A DNA stretch of 64,000 bases, from contig JAQGOG010000148.1 of assembly GCA_028293765.1 (NCBI GenBank), positions 1 through 64,000 of the forward strand, read 5' to 3'. The position numbers and the translations under genes are program-made. This document shows, one piece after another, positions 27,490-36,117 of the stretch (its first letter is position 1; each line of letters starts with the position of its first letter). Below the pieces are notes generated by a model. That model was not told the DNA's origin and did not search any database. It worked only from the letters and a program-made list of their open reading frames with translations. This DNA comes from Gammaproteobacteria bacterium (GTDB lineage: Bacteria > Pseudomonadota > Gammaproteobacteria > Steroidobacterales > Steroidobacteraceae).

Positions 27490-28206
27490 ATGAGGCCATT
27501 TAAACAATGGAAAGTCTTGCCGCACGGCAAGCTTTCCGAGGTCGATGCCAACATCCTGACCGTGACGGGCGAAATCCACATGCCGCTCACGAATTTTCCG
27601 CGGCGCATGACTGTTGTACGTCTGCACGACTCGCGGCTGGTGGTGTATAACGCGATCGCCCTCGATGAGGATGAGATGGCCTGGCTGGAAGGGTACGGCC
27701 GGCCCGCTTTCCTGGTCGTCCCCAACGACCACCACCGACTCGACGCCAAGATCTGGAAAGACCGCTACCCGGCGATCCAGGTCATTGCGCCCGCGGGCGC
27801 AAGGGCCAAGGTGGAGCAAACCGTTGCAGTTGACACGACGATGCCCGATTTCGCTGACCCGAGCGTGGAGTTCGTGACTGTGCCCGGAACGCGCGGGCAC
27901 GAGGCGGCACTCGTCGTCCGCACGCCAAACGGCACTACCATCGTGCTCAACGACCTGGTGGGCAACATTCGCCACGACTCCGGTTATGACGGCTGGCTGC
28001 TGCGTCTGGCCGGCTTCGCCGGGGATGGGGCGCAGATTCCGAAGGTGGCGAAGATGACCCTCATACAAGATAGGGGCGCTTTGCGCGCACAACTTCTGGA
28101 ATGGGCCGAACGCGAGCCCCTGAAATGCATTCTCATGTCGCATGGTTCGCCGATCGAGGAGAACCCGCGTCAAACCTTGCGTGACCTGGCGACCTCGCTC
28201 GCGTAA
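27490..28206 (+). CDS. DUF4336-like metallo-hydrolase-fold protein
   Basis: 238 residues from the ATG at 27490, which has AGGGG about 5 bases upstream; the frame is open to 27322 but without a signal. Sequence such as LTNFPRRMTVVRLHDSRLVVYNAIALDEDEM and PAFLVVPNDHHRLDAKIWKDRYPAIQVIAP matches uncharacterised DUF4336 proteins, distant relatives of the metallo-beta-lactamase fold. The classical HxHxDH metal motif is absent, with only HH in NDHHRLD and a single H in GTRGHEAAL, so catalysis is doubtful. It is followed after 21 bases by the KTSC gene, probably co-transcribed. Confidence 0.65.
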   Translation: MRPFKQWKVLPHGKLSEVDANILTVTGEIHMPLTNFPRRMTVVRLHDSRLVVYNAIALDEDEMAWLEGYGRPAFLVVPNDHHRLDAKIWKDRYPAIQVIAPAGARAKVEQTVAVDTTMPDFADPSVEFVTVPGTRGHEAALVVRTPNGTTIVLNDLVGNIRHDSGYDGWLLRLAGFAGDGAQIPKVAKMTLIQDRGALRAQLLEWAEREPLKCILMSHGSPIEENPRQTLRDLATSLA

Positions 28207-28227
28207 CGGCGTTGTCTGCGCCGGACA

Positions 28228-28437
28228 ATGCCGTCGACCGTCATCCGCTCCTTCGACTACGACACTGCGAGCCAGCAGCTCTCCATCATTTTTCAATCAG
28301 GGCGCCGCTACACCTATCAGGACGTTCCCAAGGAAACGTTTGCAGCAATGAAGGCGTCCTTTTCCAATGGCGAGTTCTTCAACGCCCACATCCGGGGTAA
28401 TTTTCGCTTCGTGCGCAACTCCGGTTCAGCGACCTGA
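28228..28437 (+). CDS. KTSC domain-containing small protein
   Basis: 69 residues, almost entirely one KTSC domain: SFDYDTASQQLSIIFQSGRRYTYQDVPKETFAAM and then FFNAHIRGNFRF. The domain is found alone or at the C-terminus of some lysyl-tRNA synthetases and helicases and is thought to bind nucleic acid; its function is unproved. A perfect 14-base palindrome follows the stop codon directly. Confidence 0.8.
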   Translation: MPSTVIRSFDYDTASQQLSIIFQSGRRYTYQDVPKETFAAMKASFSNGEFFNAHIRGNFRFVRNSGSAT

Positions 28438-28451
28438 GCGCCACGTGGCGC
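28438..28451. repeat. Perfect palindrome after the KTSC gene
   Basis: GCGCCAC-GTGGCGC begins one base after the TGA. It could fold into a short hairpin (5 base pairs, loop ACGT) between convergent genes, but no T-tract follows on either strand, so it is not a standard intrinsic terminator. Confidence 0.5.
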
Positions 28452-28492
28452 CTGCCCCCCAATTCCGGCACACGCCCCGCTAGATCGCTCGT

Positions 28493-28508
28493 GCTCAGGA
28501 GCCTGAGC
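28493..28508. repeat. Inverted repeat downstream of the mscS-like gene
   Basis: GCTCAGG-AG-CCTGAGC has perfect 7-base arms, 30 bases past the stop of the MscS gene on the minus strand. It may help end transcription between the convergent genes. No T-tract is seen. Confidence 0.4.
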
Positions 28509-28537
28509 TCCAGCAGCGCAAACGGGGATTCCAGCTC

Positions 28538-29371
28538 CTACGAAAAGCTCGGCCGCTCCGGTCCAGACCCCAGTCCTGCCGCGGCGAAGCGTTGCGCCAG
28601 CTTTTGCAATAGCTCCGAACGCAAGGCATCCCGGCTCGCCGCATCGGCCGCCTGAATCCGCAGCTCCAACACCGCGGCGGTAGCTTCCACCTTCGTCAGA
28701 AAGCAACCGCCGACCGCTTTCTCCCCCGCGACATCCTTGGCAACATCGACGGCGAGCGTACGGGCCGCCGCTATATCCGCGTCGCGGTTCACGCGAATGA
28801 CCACCGTTATCGGCAGCGGCGCGTAAGTGGTGCTCAGATTGATCGTCACCTGGCTAGCCGCAAGGCTATTGGGCACTACGATAAAACGCCCATCAGACGT
28901 GCGAAGCGTCGTGTAGCCGAGCGAGATCGATTCGACCACCCCGATCTCGGTACCGGTCGGCGCGGCAACCTGCAGCGTATCCCCGAGACGAAATGGCCTG
29001 TAGATCGTAATCGAGAGCCCCGCCACCAGATTTCCGAGCGTGCTTTGCGCAGCCAGGCCGATGACGACCGAAGCAATGCTTGCACCGGCCAACAGGGCGG
29101 TACCCATCGAGCGCAACACCGGGATCAGGTGCGCGTAGAGAATGAGCATGATCACCCAGATCAGCGCAGAGCCGAGCTGCTGCATGAAGCTGATCGTCGT
29201 CCGGTCGATATGCCCTTGAGGCGTCATCGCCGCCCGCACAGCCACCCGCAGCGCACGCGAAATCAGCATCGCAGCCGTTATGAAAGCGACCAGGTAAACG
29301 AGCGCTCCCAACAGCGTGTCGGGGCTCAGGAACGAGAGTACATCGTACTCACCCACCTTTAGATCATGCAT
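28538..29371 (-). CDS. Small-conductance mechanosensitive channel (MscS family)
   Basis: 277 residues, close to the 286 of E. coli MscS. There are three hydrophobic segments (about 20-42, 65-88, 92-125). The pore helix is Gly/Ala-rich, GTALLAGASIASVVIGLAAQSTLGNLVAG, followed by the family motif YRPFRLGDTLQV and the beta domain (VVESISLGYTTLRTSDGRFIVVPNS). It opens on membrane tension to release solutes under hypo-osmotic shock. It stands alone, on the opposite strand to its neighbours. Confidence 0.92.
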   Translation of the reverse strand: MHDLKVGEYDVLSFLSPDTLLGALVYLVAFITAAMLISRALRVAVRAAMTPQGHIDRTTISFMQQLGSALIWVIMLILYAHLIPVLRSMGTALLAGASIASVVIGLAAQSTLGNLVAGLSITIYRPFRLGDTLQVAAPTGTEIGVVESISLGYTTLRTSDGRFIVVPNSLAASQVTINLSTTYAPLPITVVIRVNRDADIAAARTLAVDVAKDVAGEKAVGGCFLTKVEATAAVLELRIQAADAASRDALRSELLQKLAQRFAAAGLGSGPERPSFS

Positions 29372-29546
29372 ACCCGTTTACTTGCGGTGAAGGCCGTCAA
29401 ACGCGCCTGAGGCGCTCAGTGCTCCCCGTGCCCGACAGATGACGCAGTGCAGCGGTTCCTTAGCTGTATGAAGTCGCCAGCAATGGAGTCTTCCGGCGAT
29501 CAACTGCTGATCAGTATTCTGCTCTTGCATTCCGCGTCCTGCGAGT

Positions 29547-29565
29547 TGTATCGCGTGGAGATACA
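29547..29565 (+). promoter_or_regulatory. Operator-like inverted repeat before the higBA remnant
   Basis: TGTATC (29547-29552) and GATACA (29560-29565) are perfect arms with a 7-base spacer, immediately upstream of the GTG at 29572. This is where HigA antitoxins bind to repress higBA. The site has outlived the genes it served. Confidence 0.5.
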
Positions 29566-29571
29566 CTAGTC

Positions 29572-29775
29572 GTGATCAAGAGTTTTCGCCACGCCGGGCT
29601 CGAGCGGAAGGACGGCGGAATCACTGTTACGCAATTCGCTAAGCATTTGAGCATCTCGCGTGTGGCAAATGGCCGCGCGGCTGTTAGCGCCGAGCTTGCC
29701 ATCCGCATGAGCGCCGCGCTCGGCGGAAGTGCTGAATCGTTGCTTCGAATGCAGATGTCATATGAGGCTCCATCA
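29572..29775 (+). pseudogene. HigBA toxin-antitoxin remnant (toxin start fused to truncated antitoxin)
   Basis: The reading frame starts with MIKSFRHAGLER, the typical N-terminus of HigB (RelE-like host inhibition of growth toxin). After about 16 residues it jumps into HigA-like antitoxin sequence: TVTQFAKHLSISRV, then ANGRAAVSAELAIRMSAALGGSAESLLRMQMSYEA. Nearly all of HigB is therefore missing, and within HigA several residues of the helix-turn-helix between SISRV and NGRAAVS are absent. Beyond about 29775 the open frame only mirrors the cysB gene on the other strand. Inference: internal deletions have destroyed both genes. I have judged the missing parts from memory of the family. Confidence 0.7.
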
Positions 29776-29868
29776 CCACGGCTCCATCGCTACGCAAGGC
29801 TCGCGCGGGGTTCGTCGCTCCGCGGCTTCATGACTTTTTTCTTGGCAGCAGTTGCTGCCACCTTAAGT

Positions 29869-30843
29869 TCAGCGGCTCGCGAGTTGGACGTCTGCAAACA
29901 GCGCGTCCACCTCGTCCTGACTGTCGCAGTCGGCGGCGCGATCGACCAGATCACGCCCGATGTGAGGCGCCATGAGAGTGATGAAGTCGTACATATACCC
30001 ACGCAACAGTCCGTCACGGGCAAACCCGATCCAGGTCTTGTGGCCCGGAAACAAGTGTGCGGCGCTGATGGACACCAGATCCCGGTCGACCGTCGGGTCC
30101 AGCGCGACGCCCGCAATGATGCCTACCCCGAGGCCCAGGCGAACGTAGGTCTTGATTACATCGGCGTCTCGCGCCGTCAGCGCCACGTTTGCCGTGAGCC
30201 CAGCCTTCGAAAACGCCTCATGTAAAGACGACGGCCCCGTGAAACTGAACACATACGTCACGATCGGAAACGCCGCCAGGTCCTGCAGCGACGGTGCGCT
30301 CAGCGCCGCCAACGGATGACCCGCTGGCACGATGATCCGGCGATGCCAGCGGTAGCACGGCAGCAGGACGTACTTGCCGAACAGGTCCTGCGAGCCCGTC
30401 GCGATTGCGAAGTCGATGCGGTCGAACTCCGCCATCTCGGCGATCTGCTCCGACGTCCCCTGGTGCAAATGAAACTGCACGTTCGGGTACTTGTCGCGGA
30501 ATGTCTGAATCGCCGCCGGCAGCACGTAACGGGCCTGCGTGTGCGTGGTGCCGATCGAGAGTGTCCCCCGGTCCTCGTCCTCGAACTCCGCCGAGATGGC
30601 TTTGATGTTCTGCGCTTCGCGCAGCAGCTTCAGCGTATGCCGGATGACCCGCTCGCCGGGCGGCGTGATCTTGGTGAGCGTGCGCCCACGCCGCACGAAG
30701 ATATTGAACCCGAGCTCTGCTTCGAGGAGCTTCAGTTGCTTGCTCACCGCCGGTTGCGTCGTACACAGTTTGGCTGCGGCCGCCGTGATGTTCAGGTCAT
30801 TCTGCGCGACGGCAGCCAGAAAACGTAGTTGCTGTATCTTCAC
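29869..30843 (-). CDS. cysB: CysB-type LysR transcriptional regulator of sulfur assimilation
   Basis: 324 residues, the exact length of E. coli CysB. The N-terminus MKIQQLRFLAAVAQNDLNITAAAAKLCTTQPAVSKQLKLLE is the CysB helix-turn-helix. The effector domain keeps TTHTQARYVLP, HLHQGTSEQIAEM and TYVFSFTGPSSL, the CysB signature for the acetylserine/sulfate pocket. It activates sulfate and thiosulfate uptake and reduction genes when O-acetylserine or N-acetylserine accumulates. It is divergent from the phospholipase D-like gene. No cys structural genes are in the window. Confidence 0.93.
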   Translation of the reverse strand: MKIQQLRFLAAVAQNDLNITAAAAKLCTTQPAVSKQLKLLEAELGFNIFVRRGRTLTKITPPGERVIRHTLKLLREAQNIKAISAEFEDEDRGTLSIGTTHTQARYVLPAAIQTFRDKYPNVQFHLHQGTSEQIAEMAEFDRIDFAIATGSQDLFGKYVLLPCYRWHRRIIVPAGHPLAALSAPSLQDLAAFPIVTYVFSFTGPSSLHEAFSKAGLTANVALTARDADVIKTYVRLGLGVGIIAGVALDPTVDRDLVSISAAHLFPGHKTWIGFARDGLLRGYMYDFITLMAPHIGRDLVDRAADCDSQDEVDALFADVQLASR

Positions 30844-30915
30844 TGCCCGGCAGTCTAGGGCGGGACCGTTAGCAAGTCGGTCGCGCGACGGTCATAAATC
30901 GGTTATCAATCGCCC

Positions 30916-32334
30916 ATGAGCATGGCAACTTTCGGCCTCCGCAGACTCGCGGCCTCCGCGACCCTCGCCTCCGCACTCGCGTTGGGCGCCTGCGCCCATG
31001 TGCCGGTGATCGATGAGGCCGACCTGATCAACCCCTCCGGGGCCTCGCAGATCAAGGTCTACGGCGCACGCGGCCCACTATCGGCGCGCCAGTCCAGGGC
31101 GGTGCTGGGCCGGCTCGCCGCGCAGGCGCCCGATGCGGGCGCGCTGGAGCGCCACATGGCCGTGGAGCAGGTCGTCGCCGAGAGCCCCCTGTTTACGGGC
31201 AATCAGGTCGCCATTCTCCGGGACGGCGCGGAGACCTTTCCCGCGATGTTCGCGGCCATTCGTGGCGCCGCGCATTATGTGTACCTCGAGTACTACATCT
31301 TCGAGGACGTGAGCTGCGACGGCCAGGCCCTGAGCGATCTGTTGATCGAAAAGAGCCGGGCCGGCGTTCACGTGCGCGTTATCTACGACGGCATCGGCTC
31401 CCTCGCGACCGACTCCAGCTTCCTCGACAAGCTGCAGAACGCCGACGTGCAGGTGGTGGAATTCAACCCGCCCAACCCGCTGCGGCACCACTCCTCGTTC
31501 AACTCACGCGACCATCGCAAATTACTCATTGCCGACGGCAAACTCGTGATCCTGGGCGGCGTCAATCTCAGCTCGACTTATCAGAGTGCACCCTCCACCG
31601 GAGGGAGCCAGGCTGCCTCGTCCGGACAGGATCAGAAGCCGCAGGAAGTCTGGCACGACATCGATATCCAGATCAGCGGACCCGTGGTACCGGAACTGGA
31701 GAAGCTCTTCAGGGATCATTGGCGCGAGCAGGTTGGAGAACCGCTGGAGGTGGAGGTCGACGCGGACCTGCCGCAGGCCCAGGGCGATCAAGTGGTCCGC
31801 ATCCTCGGCAGCAGTCCCGTCCGCCTGAAATCCCGCTACTACGTCACCGTGATTTCAGCCATCCGCAACGCCGAAAGCAGCATCTGGATCATGGGCGCGT
31901 ATTTCGTACCCACGCACCAGGAGAAGGAAGGCTTGTTGGCTGCCGCGCGGCGCGGAGTCGATGTCCGCCTGCTGCTGCCCGCGCACAGCGACTCCGGGCC
32001 TGCCATGGCCGTACAGCATTCCCACTATGCGGAGCTTCTGCGCGCCGGCGTGAAGATCTACGAGCGCAACGACGGCATTCTGCACTCCAAGACCATGGTC
32101 ATCGACCAGGTCTGGTCCATCGTCGGATCCTCCAATTTCGACCACCGCAGCGTCCTGTTCAACGACGAAGTCGATGCGGTGGTGCTGGGAAAAGCAACCG
32201 GCGCGCGCCTCGCCAGCGACTTCGCGGCCGACCTGCAACACGCGCAGCCGATCGACCCGGAGCAGTGGAAGCACCGGTCCCTGCTCGAGCGCGCGCGCGA
32301 GAATTTCTGGCGCCTCTGGGAGCAGTTGCTCTAA
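30916..32334 (+). CDS. Cardiolipin synthase-like phospholipase D lipoprotein
   Basis: 472 residues. The signal peptide ends in lipobox LGAC (ALALGACAHVP), so it is probably lipid-anchored. Two HKD motifs are intact: SRDHRKLLIADGKLVILGG (about residue 200) and LHSKTMVIDQVWSIVGSSN (about residue 395), with YYIFEDVSCDGQ ahead of the first. Phospholipase D family transesterases of this type join two phosphatidyl groups to make cardiolipin. Unlike ClsA it lacks N-terminal transmembrane helices. It is therefore a ClsC-like or related enzyme; the exact reaction is not certain. Confidence 0.86.
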   Translation: MSMATFGLRRLAASATLASALALGACAHVPVIDEADLINPSGASQIKVYGARGPLSARQSRAVLGRLAAQAPDAGALERHMAVEQVVAESPLFTGNQVAILRDGAETFPAMFAAIRGAAHYVYLEYYIFEDVSCDGQALSDLLIEKSRAGVHVRVIYDGIGSLATDSSFLDKLQNADVQVVEFNPPNPLRHHSSFNSRDHRKLLIADGKLVILGGVNLSSTYQSAPSTGGSQAASSGQDQKPQEVWHDIDIQISGPVVPELEKLFRDHWREQVGEPLEVEVDADLPQAQGDQVVRILGSSPVRLKSRYYVTVISAIRNAESSIWIMGAYFVPTHQEKEGLLAAARRGVDVRLLLPAHSDSGPAMAVQHSHYAELLRAGVKIYERNDGILHSKTMVIDQVWSIVGSSNFDHRSVLFNDEVDAVVLGKATGARLASDFAADLQHAQPIDPEQWKHRSLLERARENFWRLWEQLL

Positions 32335-32378
32335 GCCCCGCTTGGACGGCAAGGCTGGGGTGTCCAACGCTCGCAGTC

Positions 32379-35300
32379 TCAGCGTCCTTCACGCCCGGCG
32401 GGCGGATAAGCCGGCAGTGCCGGCGGCGGCGGCGGCAACCCACCCGGATGCGCCTTCAGTTCCCCCAGAAGATAGTTCACGCCAGCCTCCAGTTGCACAT
32501 CATGTCCGGCCGCCCAGTCGGCCGGTGAGTCATCCACCGTCACGTCCGGATCGACACCGTGATTCTCGATGACCCACTGGGAGTCGAGTCCGTAGAGAGC
32601 ATCCTCCGGTATCGTGATGTACCCGCCGTCGAGCAGACTCCACTCGCCACGGATCCCGCGAACGCCGCCCCACGTACGCGTGCCGATGAGCGGGCCGAGC
32701 CCGTACTTACGGAAGAAGAACGGGAAAATATCGCCGTCCGATCCGGAGTAATGATTCAACAGACAGGCCTTCGGACCGTTGATCAGTTGCTGCGGTAGCG
32801 TCGTTGGCGTGCCCTCGCGGTTGACGTCCAGACCCACGAGCACGCGCCGCAGACGCTCCAACACGATCTGGTCGATGAAACCGCCGCCGTTCCAGCGCTC
32901 ATCGACGAGCAATGCCTGCTTGTCCATCTGACCGTAGAACTGGCGCACGAACTGCTCCATGCCGAGACTTTCCATGTCCGAGAGATAGACGTAGGCGATG
33001 CGGCCGCCGGAAGCCGCAGCGACCGTTTCGCGGTTGTGCTCGATCCACGCCTGCTCGCGTAACGACAGTTCGCTCTTGACGGGTTGCACCGTTATATCGC
33101 GACGCATGCTCCCGGGGGCATCGGCAATAGTCAGCTTGACCGTGCCGTCCTGCTTGCCAACCAGAAGACTGTAGGGATCGATGGGCGCCTTCAGCTCGAC
33201 GCCGTCAATGGCCAACAGGTACTGCCCGGCGTGCACGTCCAGGCCCGGGGCCGTGAGCGGCGCACGATATTTGTCGCGAGTGTTGTCTCCCGGATAGATC
33301 GTTGCAAGCCGGTAGCGTCCGGAAGCGCCGTCCAACGCGAAATCCGCGCCAAGAAACGCCGTCGGTACCCGCTCCTCGTCCGGCATGACATCGCCGCCGC
33401 CAACATAGGTGTGTGAGTTGCTCATCTCACCCAACATCTCGCCGATCAGGTAGTTCAGATCGCTCCGTGAGCCGGCCAGCGGCAGTAGCGCGCCATACGC
33501 GGACCGTATGGCAGGCCAGTCGACACCGTTCAGCTGCCTGATGAAGAAGAAATCCCGCTCGAGTCGCCAGGCGGAGGCGAACATTTCCGCCCATTCCTGC
33601 GTAGGCTCGACGCGCACGCGCAGGTGCGAGAGAGCCACTTTCTTTCTGCCATCGTCAGGACTCTTGCCGTCGCCCGCCCTGGCGTCGGCGATGAAGTAGT
33701 CGTTCTCGATCTTGTAGGCGACCTTTGTGCCGTCCGCGGAAAGCACATAACTGCTCAGCCCGTCCACGACCGTGGCATCCTTGCGATCCTTCATGTCATA
33801 GACATGCAGTGTCGGTTTCTCGCCCGGCAGCGGCCCCTCGATCATCGGACTCGGGCCGGTGAGGTAGAAGACCTTGCTGCCGCGCACGTCAAAGCCACCG
33901 ATCTCGGCGGGCGTAATCGGCAGAGGCACCGCGCGCTCCGTCAAGCCGTCGAGATCGATCTGCACGGGCCTGGAAGCTCCCGGATGCCACTTCGCTCTTT
34001 CCGGATCGGCTGAGTCCGCGCCTTTGTCCCCCTCGCCCTGCTTCGGTTCGTGCTTCCGGCCGCTGCCGCCATTCCTGTCCCGATCCGGGTGTTCCTTTTC
34101 CGCAGAGCTCACCGCGCCCTCGTCCGACCGCGGCGCGAATGGAGACGGCGCGCCGCGTTTCAGAGTGGCCACATAGATACCGGCCATCTTCAGCGTGGCG
34201 ATGTTGAACTCGGAGCGGCTCAAGGTCGGGTTCTCATGCCGGGTGGATATGAAATAGAGATACCGGCCCTCAGCGTCGAACGCCGGCCCGAAGTCATTGG
34301 AGCGCGGATCGCTGACACGCGTGACTTTGCGCGTCTCGAGATTGTAGAGCCAGATGCCGCTCTGCTGGTTCGCGCCCGTGATGACGTAGGCGACCCAACG
34401 CCCGTCCGGCGCCCACGTATAGTCGTGCACCTCGACGTAAGGGTCCTGGGCAACCTGCTGCGGCTCACCGCCAGCAGCGCCCACTACCCACAGCCGGTGC
34501 TCGTTGTCGGAGAAGGCCAGCCGGTCGCCGGCCGGCGACCAGCGCGGGCCGTAGAAGTAGCCCTGCGCGAAGTGAGTCAGAATCCGCTCCGGACCGCCCT
34601 CGGCGGGCCGCACCGCGACCTGTTGCTCGCCAGAAACATCCGTGGTGTAGGCGATCGTCTTGCCGTCCGGAGACCAGCTCGGATGGTCCTCGTCGGCGTT
34701 GGAGGTCTGCGTGAGGTTGCGAGTGTTGCCGTGCTCGGCTGGCAGCGTGAACAAGTCCCCTCTGGCCGAGAACACCAGGCGGTTGCCGTTGGGCGCGAGG
34801 TCGAAATTGGTGCGCTGTGCTGTGTCCTGTTCGCGAATCGACTGCTTCGCATCGATCCAGCGCGGCCCCGTCCGCGTGCCGTCGTCCGGCACGCTCACGT
34901 CGAGATCGTGCATCTGCTCCGATGGGAGGTCGAGCACATGCAACTTGCCGCCCTGTTGGAAGACGATACCCGCGGTGCCCTGCGCACCCTGACCGAGACT
35001 CGGAAAGTCGATGTCATAATCGGTGTAATGCGTGACCTGCCGGAACTGGTGGCTGCCGGTGTCATACGCCCAGATGTTGCCGCGCCGGTGCGCGTCGTGG
35101 TCGGACAGAAAATAGATCGTCTGGCCGAACCACATCGGGAAGGTTTCCGTGCCTGGCCAGTCGGTCACGTGAGTGAGCTTGCGGGTCTCGAAGTCGTACA
35201 GGTCGATGTCCTGCGCGAGTCCGCCGTCATAGCGCTTCCAGGTGCGGAAGTTCCGGAAGATGCGGTTGTAGGCGATCTGCTTGCCATCCGGGCTGTAGCT

Positions 35301-35834
35301 TAGGAAGCCACCGCGGTCGAGCGGCATCGGCTGCGCCAGGCCACCGCTCATCGGGACGGTGAAGAGTCGGTTGATCCAACTGTTCCACGCCGCGCGGCGT
35401 GACAGGAACACGATGCTCTTCGAGTCGGGAGTCCAGGTGACCACCATATTGTTCGGCCCGGAGCGGGGTGACGCCTCGGTCACGATGTCGGACGTGAACG
35501 TGAGGCGCTGAGCGGCACCGCCGCCGGCCGGGATCACATACACGTCGCGATTGCCCTGGTACTCACCAGTGAAAGCGATCCAGCGTCCATCCGGAGAAAA
35601 GCGCGGCATGACATCTCGCCCTGCGTCGGCGGTCAATCGCACCGCCGTGCCGCCGCTCCGCGGTACCGACCACAGATTGTCGTGCGCAATGAATACGATC
35701 GTGTTCCCACTGAGGGTCGGATAGCGCATCAACGTGTGGCCGGGCGCCTCGGCATGAGCGGCGGCGCCAAGGCATGCGGTAAGAAGACCAAGTCCAAACC
35801 GGTTCATACCCGTGAGCGAGAGCAGACGTGTCAT
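32379..35834 (-). CDS. Tricorn-like S41 family peptidase with WD40/TolB-type beta-propellers
   Basis: 1151 residues. Start at 35834 with GAGGG 5 bases upstream; a signal peptide precedes AHAEA. The N-terminal half is beta-propeller with TolB/WD-like repeats (FSPDGRWIAFTGEYQGNRDVYV; WSPDGKTIAYTTD; WAPDGRWVAYVI). A charged low-complexity linker follows (about 590-640, EKEHPDRDRNGGSGRKHEPK), then a PDZ-like region (DVHAGQYLLAIDGVEL) and an S41 protease core with the nucleophile serine in NHYSGSDGDIFP. Tricorn relatives degrade peptides into small fragments. The signal peptide places this one in the periplasm. It stands alone on the minus strand. Confidence 0.88.
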   Translation of the reverse strand: MTRLLSLTGMNRFGLGLLTACLGAAAHAEAPGHTLMRYPTLSGNTIVFIAHDNLWSVPRSGGTAVRLTADAGRDVMPRFSPDGRWIAFTGEYQGNRDVYVIPAGGGAAQRLTFTSDIVTEASPRSGPNNMVVTWTPDSKSIVFLSRRAAWNSWINRLFTVPMSGGLAQPMPLDRGGFLSYSPDGKQIAYNRIFRNFRTWKRYDGGLAQDIDLYDFETRKLTHVTDWPGTETFPMWFGQTIYFLSDHDAHRRGNIWAYDTGSHQFRQVTHYTDYDIDFPSLGQGAQGTAGIVFQQGGKLHVLDLPSEQMHDLDVSVPDDGTRTGPRWIDAKQSIREQDTAQRTNFDLAPNGNRLVFSARGDLFTLPAEHGNTRNLTQTSNADEDHPSWSPDGKTIAYTTDVSGEQQVAVRPAEGGPERILTHFAQGYFYGPRWSPAGDRLAFSDNEHRLWVVGAAGGEPQQVAQDPYVEVHDYTWAPDGRWVAYVITGANQQSGIWLYNLETRKVTRVSDPRSNDFGPAFDAEGRYLYFISTRHENPTLSRSEFNIATLKMAGIYVATLKRGAPSPFAPRSDEGAVSSAEKEHPDRDRNGGSGRKHEPKQGEGDKGADSADPERAKWHPGASRPVQIDLDGLTERAVPLPITPAEIGGFDVRGSKVFYLTGPSPMIEGPLPGEKPTLHVYDMKDRKDATVVDGLSSYVLSADGTKVAYKIENDYFIADARAGDGKSPDDGRKKVALSHLRVRVEPTQEWAEMFASAWRLERDFFFIRQLNGVDWPAIRSAYGALLPLAGSRSDLNYLIGEMLGEMSNSHTYVGGGDVMPDEERVPTAFLGADFALDGASGRYRLATIYPGDNTRDKYRAPLTAPGLDVHAGQYLLAIDGVELKAPIDPYSLLVGKQDGTVKLTIADAPGSMRRDITVQPVKSELSLREQAWIEHNRETVAAASGGRIAYVYLSDMESLGMEQFVRQFYGQMDKQALLVDERWNGGGFIDQIVLERLRRVLVGLDVNREGTPTTLPQQLINGPKACLLNHYSGSDGDIFPFFFRKYGLGPLIGTRTWGGVRGIRGEWSLLDGGYITIPEDALYGLDSQWVIENHGVDPDVTVDDSPADWAAGHDVQLEAGVNYLLGELKAHPGGLPPPPPALPAYPPAGREGR

Positions 35835-36117
35835 GAAACCCTCAACGTGAGCGCAAGAAATCCGACGGGCCAGGATGCCGCGCGACGCCGCGTCGCAGCG
35901 ACTAAGCGGACGTCCAATCCAAGGACGACTGGCCCGCCTGGCGCCGTTATCTTAGCAATGACCGTGCGCTGTTCTCGGGCGGCTCGTCGTACCAGAAATT
36001 CCTTTTGTCAGATGGCTTCTTAGTCGTCGCAAGGCCCGCAACCGCCGCGGACGCGAAGGGGCCCGGCGTCGCGACGTCGACAAGGGGCGGCCGCGCCCGT
36101 ATCCTCGCACCCGCATC

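Noticed and set aside
29843-29860. Perfect palindrome TGGCAGCA-GT-TGCTGCCA after cysB as an intrinsic terminator
   Set aside because: On the cysB strand the stem is followed by an A-run, not a T-run; only the opposite strand has T's and they precede the stem.
34050-35303. A 417-codon frame opposite the S41 protease
   Set aside because: Shadow with arginine-rich composition and no start signal.
35835-36117. Possible small gene in the gap between the S41 protease and the Nudix gene
   Set aside because: The open frame there overlaps the protease start and has no start signal or motif. The gap is adequate for two divergent promoters.
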